This document shows, in pieces, positions 47,901 to 60,846 of a stretch of 62,000 nucleotides of DNA (the first letter of the stretch is position 1; each line of letters begins with the position of its first letter). Source of the DNA: Lingula anatina (taxonomy: Eukaryota > Brachiopoda > Lingulata > Lingulida > Lingulidae); contig NW_019773958.1 of NCBI RefSeq assembly GCF_001039355.2, forward strand, positions 100,919 to 162,918, read 5' to 3'. The position numbers and the translations under genes are program-made. The notes beneath the pieces were generated by a model. That model had not been told where the DNA came from. It did not search any database and saw only the letters and a list, made by a program, of their open reading frames with translations.

Positions 47901-50900
47901 ATATTGTGATCTGGGCCTTTCCAAGTGACCACTGGCCAGGGACGGCCACACACCTGACATGTGAACAGGGCAGCATCGCCTTTTCGAACCGTGACGTCAC
48001 ACAGAGGCTGGTTAAAACTCGGTGGAATTTCATACATGAAGTCTGGATTTAGGAGCTGTATAACAAGAATTAAAGATGTGAAATGCCATATGGCTTAATT
48101 GGTTTACATATATAAATCAATTACAAGAAGATGTTGGAATAATTTCCCTTTTTTGTAAATTTTGAAGTTAAACACGAACAAGGCAGCAAAGCTGTCAAAT
48201 GTACAGACAAAGAACAGAAAATAAAGATGCAAATAAGTGNAAGTTTCAAGTCAAAAGGTAAAACGGTTTTCCACTTATTGTGTTATCGGTAAAAGTGCAC
48301 GGCGACGGCGACGACGGCGACGACAGACGCAGATGATGGCTATATGTACAGACACATCTGTGTCTGTACATAAAAAGGAAAGAAAACCAACAATACAGAA
48401 ATTTGAAAATTAAAAAAATGATATATATATATTTTTTTTTTTGAGTTATGTAATGAATAGTCTTGCCTGCAAGATATCTGAAAATGAATGGGAAACATGC
48501 ATACAATTGGTGGGCTGCTATATTGTGGAACTGGGAACCTGTTGAAGGCAACACCAACAGAAAAAGCATGCAGATAAAATTATAATGGACATAAGACCAC
48601 GATAGTATTGCAACACTAATCCTAGAAAAACTATGGAGATACAATGATAACAACAGTTTAAGGATAATAAGTCACACAGTCTTCCTTGAATTGCATTAAA
48701 AGTGAACAGTATATAGCCACACGCAGATGATAACACCGATGACAACAGATGCAGGTGATGGCTAAATGTGCAGATACACTTTGTCTGTACATAAAAATTC
48801 ATATTTAAAGAGCGAGGTATTTTAGGTGAATTGGTGACAGAAAAATGATAACAGGGTAACAAAATGTTACTTGCCAGGGGTTTCAAGAGTCAAAAGGCAT
48901 GTTTACATCAGGTTTAACCCAAGTTCTGTTTCCAGTCAACTTAAGTCAGTGTGAATCATGTTAATAGGATGTCTTGTGAAAAGGCCACATTATTTTCATT
49001 CAAACAGGCTACTGATTTCTCCTGAATGAAAGTAGATGGTTTTTGATAAACTTGGACCAAATTTTCGACTTCAGTTTAGTGAAATGTGGTCCTAAAGTGA
49101 ACATGCCTTCATAAAACACACAGGTTTATAGGAACACAAGTAAATCTAAATAATAAACTGTACTTCTGAGCTAGCAACATTGGTTGCAGGCCTAGGGCCT
49201 TGGCTGAAAGCATCACGAATTGTGACCGAGCGCAAGTGTCTCTATTCCATAACTCGGGATTTACTTGCCCCATATAATAGCCTCGAAATAAAAGGTGATA
49301 TCGCTATTCGCGATGCTTTCGAGTTACGGAGCCCTGGACACAGCTAGGCTCTTTTCACATCATGTGCTACATGTATTGACATCAGAGCACAGACTACATG
49401 GTACAAACACTATTACATATGTTTTGGGCTTTTAAAAATTCTTTTGCCTCATTTGCCTCCAACTATTTGGACCAAACAAAATTAATCCCATTAAAGGGCT
49501 GTTTTGAGTGTGTTTATGTGTGTGAGCATGTGTGAGAGTGCACGCGTGTGTGTGTGTGTGTGTGCGCGTGTTGTGTGTGTGTACTTTCTTATCTAATAGC
49601 AAGCCTAAAGCTGGCAACCTCTATAAGTATTTCAATTTAGATATGTAATGCACGATGTGAAAACAGCCTTACTTGCACAAAAGGAAGGAAACGTGAAAAG
49701 CAAACCAAACGTACACTGTGGAAGCCTTGTACCTTAACAGCTTGCTGAGTATCTTTGGGTCTTGTGAAAAGCCTGCGGTCCAGACTTCCACCCTTCTCTT
49801 TCTGCTTCTTACCCCAGCTTGGTTTTCGTAGCTTCAGCCCCTGGTGCCAAGTTTTACTGTAATGCCAATTGATATCTATACATATAATTATGTGGATAAT
49901 GTCTCATCAAAATTGTTTAATGTATTGTATCAAAACTATGAAAAGTAAAAAACAAAAGCAAAAAATAAAAAAGCATTGGTAAAGCTGAAATATACATCTC
50001 AGTTGGAAAATAAAATACCTGGATAATTTGAATCCACTGCCACTAACATAACTGAAGAATAAAGAATTTGATAATTGTGCACTGAAACAAATTTAATCCT
50101 CCCCCTCCTCCCAAAAAATATTTTGAATTCAAGGCACATCTGGATAATAGAATTAATCAACACTAGAGATATGTTCAGGTATCTCTTCAGGGGAGAATTT
50201 CACCCTGAACACACACTTAATCTTTGAATATTCTAAGTATAAAATGAAGTGCACATGAGAAAATCTCAATAATCTGGTCAACTTTAATCAACTAAAGCTT
50301 TAAGTAATGGTATCGCAGAGATGATAATGATAAAGAAAATATATATCTCAAAGCATACATGACAAGAACTTTTTGGCATAATGGACAACATTTGGTCATA
50401 CTTTTAAGACAATAAAATCAAAGTACTTTAGGCAGAATGCATACATCCATGATGTTTCAATAAATCATCATAGGAAATATCTTAAACAAAATACTGCGTC
50501 ATCTTAAAATTCTTCTAGTGCATATTTATACTGCCTAAAAGTAAAGTAAATTGCTTAAAAATGAAGATAATTGTTCAGTTGGAGATTCTTCTGTCAAACT
50601 GTGCCCAGGGTCTCCATAGGAAAACCTTTTTCTCATTCGTATGGTAGAAATATTACCAATCCCCAAATCTGTAAACCAATACAAAGTTTTGTGTGACTTT
50701 AATTAAAATTGCCAAGACCTCTCTCATGACTAATCAAAGCTAGTTACAAAAATGCAAAGTTGACCAAAAAAGCATGAACTTTCATACTTTGAACAGACAT
50801 GCTACTGTACCTACAAACTAAATTATTTCAATCTAAGTTTGCATTCAAATTTTAAATTCTAATACCAGTGATTGGAAAAAGAAAGTTTTATTTGATAAAT

Positions 50901-53900
50901 CAAGAATTTTATTCTTCCTACCTCTAATGTTTGTTGATGTGCAACTTCTAAAGCCCTGTTCACATCAGAACTAACCTGGACCAGAAATAGACTAATTGAC
51001 ATCACAAGACAAGCTGGGAGTCAGTCTCTCCAAAAATTTGTGAACTGACAACCAGGAGTCAGGTTCAAATAATGGCTATGGCCCAATAACTGGTCCGAAA
51101 TTTTTAGACCCAAATTTAGTTTAAGATAATTTTACAAAGGCCACTTAATTGCAACAGGTATTCGTCTGAAACATTTAAGACTCCTATGCTAAAAACAGGT
51201 TCAATATTTTATTTAATTGGACTACTGCTAACTAATTTACCTCGTGTTAGGGTGAAGTTAAATTTTGTACTATAAGTGAAAAACAGATTTGGCTACAGCT
51301 TGTGAAACAGGCCACAGGTTCAGCTGTTGGATCTCTGGTACAAATGCTCTGTAAAATATTGCAAATCACACTGCCACTGTTGCGAGTTCATGAGACCAAA
51401 GCTTTGTGAAACTGCACAATTACAGAGATTTTGCTAACATTCTTTGTCAATCACACTTTCTGCTTGATGATGTGCAACGGTCTATTCCAAGTTTCATTCA
51501 AAGTCCTGATTTTTCTTACAAAACTGATTGTATTTCCATTTAAGTAAAAAAAAAAAAAAAATAATAATAATAATAAATTAAAAATAATGTTAAAAAATGA
51601 TTGGTAAATTCCGAATTGTGAGATGGGTTTAAGTGAAGAACATTTTTGAGATAACTTATAAAAGATTGCTTTCAAGTAAAATCATGATTTCATAAAATCT
51701 TACATTGTGTAATTATTAACTACTGTTTTACTGCAAGAGAAAACTACAATAACACACAAATATTTATTTCAAACAAAATGAAACAGCAGTTAGCTCTTTT
51801 CATCAAGTCATACAATTTTTAAAAAAATTATCAGATTTATTGACAGTGTGCAAGTCATGTCACGGCAGACTGAACCAATGTGGACCAAAGATGTAAATAT
51901 GCAGTTCTGGTAAAATCTTATTTTCATTGGCATTTTAAAATGTTTCGTAATAACAGATAGATCTATAATTAAAGAAAAATAAAAAAGAAATTTATTATCA
52001 TAAACAAGCACAACTTAAGTTTAACTTAAGTTTGAAAACATGTAGAGGTATTTAGGGAAATGTGCATAATGTTTAGTGGGGTTAGTTAATCCTAATATCT
52101 TATAGGTGTTTCATTTCATTTTTTTAAAATTATTACTGCAAAAGTTTAAAAAGATATCTAAAACTGTTATTGCCTGCTTGCAATCGCTGGTGAACAAACC
52201 TATTTGTTTACTGCATGCTTTGTGTGTTTAAAGCAAGGAGGGAAGGGACATGCCAAACAATGCCCATCACCAATCAATAAAAATTTGATCACAATCTCCG
52301 CAAAAAAATAAGATGCAAAAATATGGGTAAATTTTGAGAATAAGTCAATTAGGTACCAAAAATGGGTAAGGGTTAGTGCTGCTACGAATGAAGCGCCCGT
52401 ACCCTGTACTTTCAGAGTCCCTCCGTCCAATCACATGTCCAGGAATCCATCCCTCGGCAGCCGGCGAATTTTCATTGGCCGTTCTATGAACCAGGCACAT
52501 ATTGTGTTGGTTGGTGGCAAGAATTTGAACAGTTTCACCTTTGAGCAAGGAGATTTCATCCTCTTTAACGGCAGTATAGTCCACTAAGGCCTTGGCTAAG
52601 ATTGGTGATTTCTCAGTCTATAAAAAGTGAAGGGAAAAACACAAACTTTTAGTCTGTCTTTTCAAACTTGGTCACATGTATTTTTTTTATTTTCAACACA
52701 GTATTTATTGAACATATACATCTTGACACGCCTGAGTAGAATAAGAAAAACAAACATCTGCAGAAGACTTATTTGCATTAAAAGGAACACTGAAAATGGT
52801 ATCATACAACTATAGAAGACTCAAAGAGAATAAATACATAAGAGAACTCGAACCACTCATACTACTTAACTGTCTACATCAACATTAGCTTGGTTTGTAT
52901 GTTGCTGTTAGAGAGAAAATTGTATGCTGATCTACAGTAAATTGCACATCATGGAATGAGTCGGAAAGTTTGTACATTATTCTTTCTAACAATATAATTA
53001 TCAAATGTACATTTACATGGTGTAAAAACTTTTCTACGATCACAGAGAAAATTGCGGCTGCTTCAGACATAGCCTTAGATTTGTTAAAAGCATTTTATTT
53101 AATGAAACGACTTCAGACCACCATCACAAATTTCTCTTTGAGTCTGAACCCTGTCTCCATCCAAACCATGTCATGCAGATTGCTTTACACTAAAAAAAGT
53201 ATCTAAACACAGTTGACACTGTCACTAAAACATAGCAGGAAGTTAAACGGATCTATCGGAAGATGGTAGAAACTTTACCATGATGTATTTCTGTTTTGAG
53301 TTTTTAACACACTGCCTCAGATATTCACTTGATAGAGAAGAGTCATCTTCAGGCATCAGAACCAACAAAAGATGTTCTCAAAATTAAACAGGTGTTAACA
53401 TTTCGTTTAAAAAAGATGTTTGTTTTTTTCTTCAAAAGATGGAATTGGATCAGTTAGCAAAAAGCCGTTTGCTAGCAATGACACTACTTTTCAGCCAACC
53501 AGTTATCATCTAGTTTATATGTTGCAACTCATATTTCCGAACCCGCAGCATGCAACTTAGTCTCCACTTACAGGAGAGCTTCCATCCTCTTGTGTTTCTC
53601 TACTGTTCTCTTGTGGTGTTTTTTGCTTGTCACTGTCTTTAATAATATCAGGCATTGATCCACTGTGGTGTAAGTCAGTAGGGCTCTTGGGCCCTCCACC
53701 CCCCTCTGATCTGGGAGAGGTTTTAGTTTTATAACCACTGAAAAATCCTTCAAAAAGGTTCTTTTTGTTACTTTTGACTTCTTTGGAATGAGGCAAAGAG
53801 TGGGTTTTCTTTGCATCATCGTGATGTGAAACTGAAGAATGTTTGGGACGTGGTATAGAGGATGATGCAGTTCTTTCCACCGGAGAATTGGGTAATGAAG

Positions 53901-56900
53901 CTTTGTGCTGGCGATTTTCATCATTTCTCTTTGAATCTGGCGTTGGCAGAGGTCCTGGTATTGAACGACATCGTGAATGTTTTTTCTTATCTTTACTTGT
54001 CCCATTATCCTCTTGGCCACATTCTGAGCATGTTCCTAATGGCGGCGGACTGACTGGTGAAGACTGCGTCTTCCGCAGAGCACTGTTCCTGGTTAAACTA
54101 CCAATATCAGGAGCAGACCTGGAATACAAATGTGTCAATATGCATACCATGCAGTAATTGTTAACTGTTAATACCATATTTACAACCGGGCTGAAGCTAG
54201 CAGTGAATGGGTTAAGTTTCTTTTTTTTTATAGTAATGTTTAAGAAAAAAAAACACATTTTATTATTTCCACGCCCATTTAACACTCCAAAGGTCCATAA
54301 GTTCAGTTTTAAAAAATGTTTAGATATATTAGAAAAACAAGTTATACTAGCATTGGCCCAGGATAATCTATAGAGCATATCAGAAATGAGCAATTATCTT
54401 TCACAAGAATGGCAGGAAATTAGTATACAAAAACCCAACATTTTACTAAAAAATTTTTTATACCTATTAAAAAAAATAAATGTTTGAATAAATGATGACT
54501 GAATTGCTTCAAAATGCAAGAGCATGCTGTTAATTTTAGTAAAGCAAAAAAAAAATAATAATAACAAATAATTTAAAGCATAGGACTGCAGTTATTATGT
54601 CTATACTTACAATTCTTTTGTGAGTTCTTTTTGGTAGGCTATTGGTGATTGCAATGCTGAAAATGAAAGTGAATTTACTGTAAAATATATCTAAAAAAAA
54701 TCATGCATGAATTAAAGCCTTTATGTAATTGTATACCATAATCCCTGATACAAAGTTATAGGATAAGGAATGTTATACAAAAACAATTTTCACAATACAG
54801 GATTCATTTAAAAAAAATGTTTTCAAATTTGCACATTATTTATAACAATGTTTAATATATTATATAAATGAACGTAATTTCAAGTAAGCTCTGTTCACAT
54901 CAAACATAACAACAGTAAAATCCGTTCAACTTAAAATATGCCACTGAAATGTAATCTTTTTGTCTGAAATTCAGCTATTAAAATTCATATTCTATATACA
55001 ATAGTTTTGGGTCTATAAGTTTAGTTTGCCTACCACTATAATCTTATCAAAAAAAAAAGTTTCACTGTTCACACAAGATATGGGTTCCATGACAAAGTCC
55101 ACACAGGATATTGGATCCTCTTCAATTTTTTTTTAAGATACTGTATTCACATCAAACAGAAAAAAAAAAATCACAAAGTTATGTACCCACAACAAATTTA
55201 CTTCTCAAAATTTCCTTAAACTCAAACATCAAATAGAATTTTGTTAAAATATCACTCAATGCACCAACCTTAAGCCTTCAACAGCTTTGTGACTTCAATT
55301 CATAACAGATAACAGTAACAGTATATCACATTCATTATGTTGTATGAGGATCAAATTTAAAAGCTTAAATTGGGATTTTTTTTTTCACCAGTTTCTATGC
55401 AACCTCCATATAAAACAAAGATATGATTAATTTATGAGGATGTTTTCCTACTCTACTGGGCTTTTCTTCATTTTTTAACTTCAGACTTTTTTAAACAAGT
55501 TCTTTATGCCCAGAAGAAAAAAAAATCAAACTCACTAAAAAGGCATCTGTATTTAAGAATGGACCCAGGTAAGGTCAACAAGTAATTGTTGAAAATCTTA
55601 CAGGACTTAATGCTTACCTCTCAGAAAATCTCCCTGCATGTCTAAAATTTGTCGTATGAGACTGTTCCACATGTCTCTCTGCTCCGTGCCTGCAGCTTGT
55701 AGTATCCACCTGGCGTCAGAGCCTGGCGCTCTATCCACCAAGACAAAACAATTGGGTTCATCTTCTATGGATTCAATGAGCGACATTTTATTGACCTTTT
55801 AAAGAGAAATAAAATATGTCAGTTGTATATCATTGATTTTAAAAAGAGACATTTTATAACCCTTGACAACCTCTAAAAATGACTGGAATCATCTTTCTTG
55901 TCCTTATGAGAAATCTATTATTTATAAGGGTGCATAGATACATTATGTAAAATCGAACTGATTTTTTTCTAGAAGTACATCAATATAATTTTAATTCGTA
56001 TGACTATTTGATATTACTCGTAACTGTATACTATACTGCTCTCTTGTTCTCTTTACTAGGAAGTAAGCCAATGACCTTATCACTGTATATGTTATAAAAC
56101 ATAAAATCAAGTGGCACAAATACCATTTACAGAGGATTATAAATCAATTAATCTGCTGAAAATGGGTGTAGATTTGAAAGTTTATCTACTAAGTTGTTCT
56201 GTTTAAGGCTGCAATAGGATTAAACAACTTCTACCTTTTTTTTTCATCACTTACATATAACCTGAAAAGTGAACTTACTTTTATGCTGTTCTTGTAAATG
56301 TAAGTTGGATTTGAGATGTTCCCCTTCTTTCTATCAATCATATCACTGAAGATAATGATCTGTTCAAACAGGAAAACTCTGCGTTCTTTAAACTTATGTT
56401 GTCCTCCAGGAACAAACTCGGCCACCTGGACTGTGTCCTGAAACAACGAGGGATTTTATGCTCACCATATTTTGGAACTTATTTTCTATATTAGCAGGTC
56501 TATTGATTGATTAATCAATTAAGTGATCAACCAATCAATCAGTTAATCAATATGTCAGTCAGTCAATCAATCAATCAACCAATCAAGGCAATTCATCCAA
56601 TCAAGGAGAATCCACAGGTTCATGCTTTACTGTTTGAAAATATCATGTGAACATTTGACAACCTGCTGTAAAATATTTTAATCTCTTTAGGCATATATGC
56701 CAAAATCCTTGATTCAAAAGGTTATCTAGAACAGTTAATCTATTGTGTGCATGAGGCATAAAGATTAAAATCATTCCCAGTAACACATCCACAAGTATGT
56801 TTTTTATCAAAGACAATACTGTTTATATATATATATACCTGATGCAATAGTTTTCCCTGTGCTGTAATTTTCCCCTGAAAATATAAAGAGAACTATTAAG

Positions 56901-59777
56901 ACCAGAAAATCAAAAATTCTATTCTCATAACATTATGGAGTACTATCAAGTTCTGTTGATAAATGTTTTAAGTCAAATACTATTACACTGAGAAGATTTA
57001 TTCTAAATCTTAAGGCAAACACTCTATTTTAGAGCCAAGAACTTTTACAAACCATGTTTTGTGTATGGTAGGTTTCTGCTTTGAGAGCTCTTATTATGGA
57101 AAAGACCAGAAGATTCACTAAAACAAAAATGCTAGAGTGTGCCATAAAATGCACCCCTGTAGCCAGCAATTTGGGGATCTTATTACTTCTGAAAAAGTAA
57201 ACCTTTTCTTTCCCCCCCTGGTCGACCCAACAAGAGAAATGTCTTAGAACCTAGAACAACTGATTCAGAATGGGCCACTTCCCCAGCCCCACCCCCAAGT
57301 CTATGGGCTGACATGGCCGTGCTTACATCAAATCCCTGTAGCCTGCCCACATTCATCATATCATTGGCAGCCTTAGGAACCACTCTCATCACCTCCAGGG
57401 CTCTCTCCAGGTCTTTGGTATCCAAACCTGCTTTCTGAGTATGTTTCATTATATCCTGAGGTTAAAAGAAAAAAAGAAAAAAATATGAAAATAATTCAAA
57501 AGAAAGAAGGGGTTGGTTGACAATGATGGCAGTAATAATTACAGTATTCCGTTTTGTCTATTTATTCCAATGCTACACTTACTACTGATATCTATCTACT
57601 AAAAAAAATTCAAAAGAAATCTCTGTATGCTTTAGTGTGTGTAATATCTTTATCCTCAGCTACACATTTTACCCAATCCAATTTACTATATTTCCTCACA
57701 GCAGCGAACAGTAGTAAAGGATCAGTAAAACATTATTTCAGAAAAAAAGCTAGCTGCACCTTAAGATCCCAGCTTTATTATAAACCGCATCATAATGTGC
57801 ATTCTAAGTTTCATACCCACAACATACCTTGAGCAGAAGCTGATATTTCATAATTCTTTGGACTGGCTTGATCAGTAAGTCAGGTAGTGTGAGCCTGTGT
57901 CCCAATTTCTGTCGCAATTCCTACAAATAAAACCAGATATATCACTGAAAGCATTTCTTGCAGATTCTGGAGACATTAATAATTAAATAAAATAAACAAT
58001 ATCCTTTCATAACAATTCCAAAAGAATTTTTCGACAATCATATACGAAAAAGAGTTGAAGATGTTTTGAAATCTTTTGAAAAAGCAATTTGGGTTCATGC
58101 AAGAAAGCATATTTTTGAGAGTAACTTAACTTTTAAATCTTGAAAAAATAAAACAATGGTAGAAGTTTGTGTCTGAAATTTAAGATTAATTAACATAAGT
58201 TTTAAGTAAGAGAACAGTTTCGTGGGCAGAGGCATGATTTGGTAACCTTGTTCTTTGATGAAGTCTAATCAGATTATGATAAATAAAGAGAAAATTGCAC
58301 AGTTCAGCTAAAAAATTGCTTTCCCTTTCCGATCATGATTGCCCATCATGAAATTAAAAAATAAATAAATAAATATTTTATTTTCATTTGGGGAAGAGGC
58401 AGCAGAGAGTCATATTTACCTGGTATGTTTGTATAATACTTACCTCAAAATAAGTGTCTAAGAATTCTGCTACTATAAAATCTGACTTGGGTTTATTTTC
58501 ACAGTATTTCACATACATATATAGCCTTCTTTCCTGTAACAGAAAAAAAAACACTCAAGAAACCTTGACAGTGAAGAAAAATTATAAGTTCAAATACTGC
58601 TGATAAAAAAATAATAAATGACCTATGGCAAGGATTAGGGGTGTATCCTTTGGTTTTCATATGCTTCTATATAAAACAAAATGATAATAATTATTCTATC
58701 TCTTGCTTTATCAATGTGATGTTTTAATCCAAACTCACAGTTAATGAGTTTTTCAAAGAATGCTCTGCAGCTTCTAAAAACTCTCATTAAAGAAAAAAAA
58801 TCAACATCTGCTTACATATCTAATGAAGTTCAGTGCTATCCTATCAGGTTCATCTGCACATTTTTCTAGTTCTTTGCTAAATGTGCTGAAAAAAGAAGTA
58901 ACATAATAATTATAAGAAAGAGCAGCTAGTAAGTTTTCTTTCAGGCAAGTAAACAATATTACCACAAATATCAATTCAAGAAAAATTTTGCACCTTTTTC
59001 TCTCATTTCACAAATTGGAAAACACACACACACACACACACACACAATACCAGCCATAAAGAAATTTAGTAAGTAATGGTAGATTATGCCACATTTACAG
59101 ACACACTGCTGATAACAACTTAGTTTTAATTTACAACCAGAAACCACTTACTCTCTATGCCATTCAAATATCTGTTGAATGTTCCCAAAGATCATTTTAT
59201 CCTTGCCTTCCATGTCTTCTGGCAAATGACCTTGTTTCATTTCCTCCATATAACCCTGAATTATAAAATAACAGGATTAAATTTACAAATATCAATATAT
59301 AATCATTTATAATCAATACATCCTAAATGTCAGGCCATTTATCTGTTATTCTATCAGGATGAGTTTTTTATAGATCTTTTGAAAATAATAGAAAGAGAAG
59401 ACTATTGCAAAATCACTGTAAGGTATTTTAGTATTGTTAATGGGTAGCATTTATGTTTAAGAAACAACTTGAGTTTTATCCCTGTGGGAAATTAATACAT
59501 AAGAATCATCTGATTTCAGATTTTTAAACTCCAAAAACCCCTGCAAAAAAACACAGAGGACATGATAAGGCCCAATTCTAACCTAGTGTCATCTTACCTC
59601 TATAATTGACCCTAAATCTTTGACATAGTCCCTTTCTGTTTCTATTAACTCCAGCACAACATACCTGAAAATAATTGTGAAACAGTAACTCACTAACAAA
59701 ACTATCATTCAATTCGAGATATAATCTGCATCATTATAATTTTTATTGCGACTCACATAGCTGCATTATCTCGCTGT

Positions 59778-59811
<34 letters not shown>

Positions 59812-60032
59812 CTGTCTATCTATCTACCTACCTCCATAAAATACATAACAGTTCACTGTTTTTCACAATCATTTCTACAGACAACTCAAGTGTAAGATAC
59901 TTACTGTCGCTTCTGTAAATACTTTTTCTTGACAGCTTCAGGATCGTCTACGGCTGGCTCTGGGGTTGCATCTTCCTCCCCTTCTTCAGGGCCCTCACAT
60001 GTATCCTTCTCCTCCATATTATCACCAAACTC
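42185..60032 (-). CDS. TRIO/KALRN: TRIO/kalirin Rho guanine-nucleotide exchange factor with C-terminal kinase (3' half of gene)
   Basis: Exons in transcript order: 60032-59905, 59664-59598, 59255-59152, 58885-58816, 58533-58444, 57920-57828, 57455-57327, 56874-56839, 56437-56279, 55795-55618, 54656-54611, 54118-53572, 52617-52403, 49856-49733, 48055-47840, 47594-47498, 46816-46685, 46024-45860, 44956-44869, 44511-44311, 43917-43779, 43490-43315, 42906-42727, 42329-42185. All phases agree, giving 1174 residues. Approximate domains: acidic lead 1-42; DH 43-225; PH 228-355; Ser/Pro/Lys-rich linker 367-549; SH3 559-610; Ig 680-766; FN3 768-866; protein kinase 888-1143. The family activates Rho-type GTPases and remodels actin in neurons and other cells; the second DH-PH acts mainly on RhoA. 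The Ig-FN3-kinase end matches long kalirin (vertebrate TRIO lacks the FN3 there). The spectrin/Sec14/GEF1 half lies beyond the window. Confidence 0.92.
43213..43281 (+). repeat. 34-bp tandem duplication beside a kinase exon
   Basis: CTTGTATTCTACCCAATGTT then TAGATATTTTACATT occurs twice head to tail, ending about 30 bases from the donor of exon 43315-43490. It is intronic. Confidence 0.75.
45860..48055 (-). CDS. TRIO/KALRN: TRIO/kalirin exons encoding Ig and FN3 domains
   Basis: The Ig domain spans 48055-47840 and 47594-47498, with [20 protein letters not shown] (first Cys and Trp) and [14 protein letters not shown] (the DxGxYxC strand, here Q-S-G-E-Y-T-C). FN3 spans 46816-46685 and 46024-45860, with [47 protein letters not shown]. 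These are intracellular Ig/FN3 modules ahead of the kinase, as in kalirin and titin-like kinases. Confidence 0.88.
48177..48372 (-). mobile_element. Short copy of the head/monomer/tail repeat, with an n inside
   Basis: Read on the minus strand this has the palindromic head (48343-48372, arm TATGTACAGACACA), the trinucleotide-rich TCGTCGCCGTCGTC stretch, GTGCACTTTTACCGATAACA and the start of a monomer. The n at 48240 follows, and then the tail GTCTGTACATTTGACAGCTT / TGCTGCCTTG (48177-48211). The interior is shortened compared with the copies at 8.5 and 12.4 kb, perhaps because the n hides sequence. A further degraded head is at about 48763-48792. Confidence 0.65.
48894..49109. mobile_element. 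Small foldback element in a TRIO/kalirin intron
   Basis: Ends are inverted copies of AAGGCATGTTTAC / AAGGCATGTTCAC about 200 bases apart. No coding capacity; inner sequence is unique in the window. Confidence 0.4.
49193..49335. mobile_element. Foldback element in a TRIO/kalirin intron
   Basis: The left end GGGCCTTGGCTGAAAGCATC then ACGAAT pairs with the right end, which reversed reads GGGCTCCGTAACTCGAAAGC then ATCGCGAAT. It is more CpG-rich than its surroundings. Confidence 0.45.
49500..49584 (+). repeat. (TG)n-rich microsatellite
   Basis: A run of TG/TGTG interrupted by AGAGTGCACGCG and GCGCG. Open frames read from it on the other strand are artefacts. Confidence 0.9.
49857..52402 (-). other. 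Long TRIO/kalirin intron, no gene seen
   Basis: 2.5 kb of AT-rich sequence between the SH3 exon and the basic-linker exon, with a poly-A/TAA tract near 51547-51580. No conserved coding segment was recognised on either strand. Confidence 0.6.
52403..52617 (-). CDS. TRIO/KALRN: TRIO/kalirin SH3 exon
   Basis: Encodes [20 protein letters not shown] and VQILATN, then [12 protein letters not shown]: a standard SH3 with ALYDY-like start and the GWIP motif. The donor is set at ACAGG|GTACGG because only this keeps phase 2 for the next exon ([10 protein letters not shown]). The donor is weak, so the last few residues are uncertain; reading on leads to a TTG|GTACCT that would be out of phase. Confidence 0.8.
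53572..54118 (-). CDS. TRIO/KALRN: TRIO/kalirin 547-bp exon: low-complexity linker
   Basis: Encodes about 182 residues rich in Ser, Pro, Lys and His ([40 protein letters not shown]). It lies between the GEF2 PH domain and SH3, as in vertebrate homologues where this segment is also disordered and phosphorylation-rich. Several SP and RxxS motifs are candidate kinase sites. Acceptor TATTCCAG, donor CCT|GTAAGT. Confidence 0.8.
54611..60032 (-). CDS. TRIO/KALRN: TRIO/kalirin exons encoding the second DH-PH (GEF2) module
   Basis: DH hallmarks: [57 protein letters not shown], and the CR3 helix [20 protein letters not shown] followed by LLLK. PH hallmarks: [40 protein letters not shown], and the C-terminal helix [20 protein letters not shown]. 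The SPIAYQKEL that follows corresponds to the SPIEYQ sequence after GEF2 of vertebrate TRIO, which identifies this as GEF2 and not GEF1. No catalytic-surface residue appears lost. Confidence 0.9.
59022..59046 (+). repeat. (CA)n microsatellite
   Basis: A short pure CA tract in a TRIO/kalirin intron. Confidence 0.9.
59773..59830 (+). repeat. (TCTG)n(TCTA)n microsatellite
   Basis: A compound tetranucleotide tract (TCTG units, one TCCG, then CTAT/CTAC units) in the intron between TRIO/kalirin exons 59664-59598 and 60032-59905. Confidence 0.9.
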
Positions 60033-60810
60033 CTTCAAAGATACGGAAAAAAATGCATGTGTTACAAAAATAGAATTCAATCAACCAATTAATCAATCGG
60101 TCAACCTGTCAACTAATCAATAAAGTGAGAAAAAGATAGACACAATATCTATGTATATCCTCCCCAGGGAGGTGGGAATATTGTTGACTAGCCTAATAAA
60201 AAGTGTAGTGTGGTATATGAATAGCAGATTTTTATCATTACTTATGGCATATGTAATTTTTCCTTCCTATTATTCTAAAACATCCTAAGAGGCACATGTA
60301 GCATGCACGCGCATGCAGACACACACATACACATACAGAGGGGCCTTTACACAGAAACTGTGACATCTCCAAACAGTTTTCATATTTTTTTCTATCAATT
60401 TTCTTTCTGAAATCGACATCTAGTATATCAATTTAATAAATCCCAAAGCGACAATCACCAAGCTTGACTATTCTCACAAGATAAGAGGCAATTAATTAAT
60501 GCTGATGACCAGAAAGCTTGTTCTCCTGGTTTGAATCCATCAATCAGGCTTATGTTGTCATCTCACTTCTCTATATAATACAACACAGCCAGTATCCCAG
60601 TACTGGAATATCCTAAGGTGAGGGTTCACACAGTGGGTACATTGTAATCATTGTAATATAAATAGTTGAGATATTTCTGCTGGTATTACCGATAACAGGA
60701 GTAGATAATATGAGCAGCATCGTGACATGTAATTTACAGTTTTAAAATCATTCCCGTCTTACATATGGTATATGTATCCATGACAATTTTCTCAGTGCTT
60801 TTCAGCTTAC

Positions 60811-60846
60811 ATCAATACTTTTCAGATCTTTTCTCATGAAGATTCT
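60811..60846 (-). CDS. TRIO/KALRN: Possible 36-bp TRIO/kalirin exon upstream of GEF2
   Basis: On the minus strand TTATTTATCAG precedes and GTAAGC follows a 12-codon open segment, RIFMRKDLKSID, phase 0 at both ends, which would join in frame to EFGDNMEEK of exon 60032-59905. Splice signals are good, but the segment is too short for homology to decide. Confidence 0.4.

Noticed and set aside
49432-49617. His/Thr-rich minus-strand open frame
   Set aside because: Translation of the (TG)n microsatellite.
53843-54157. Plus-strand open frames opposite the TRIO/kalirin linker exon
   Set aside because: Antisense shadows of the Ser-rich exon, whose minus-strand frame joins in phase with neighbours.
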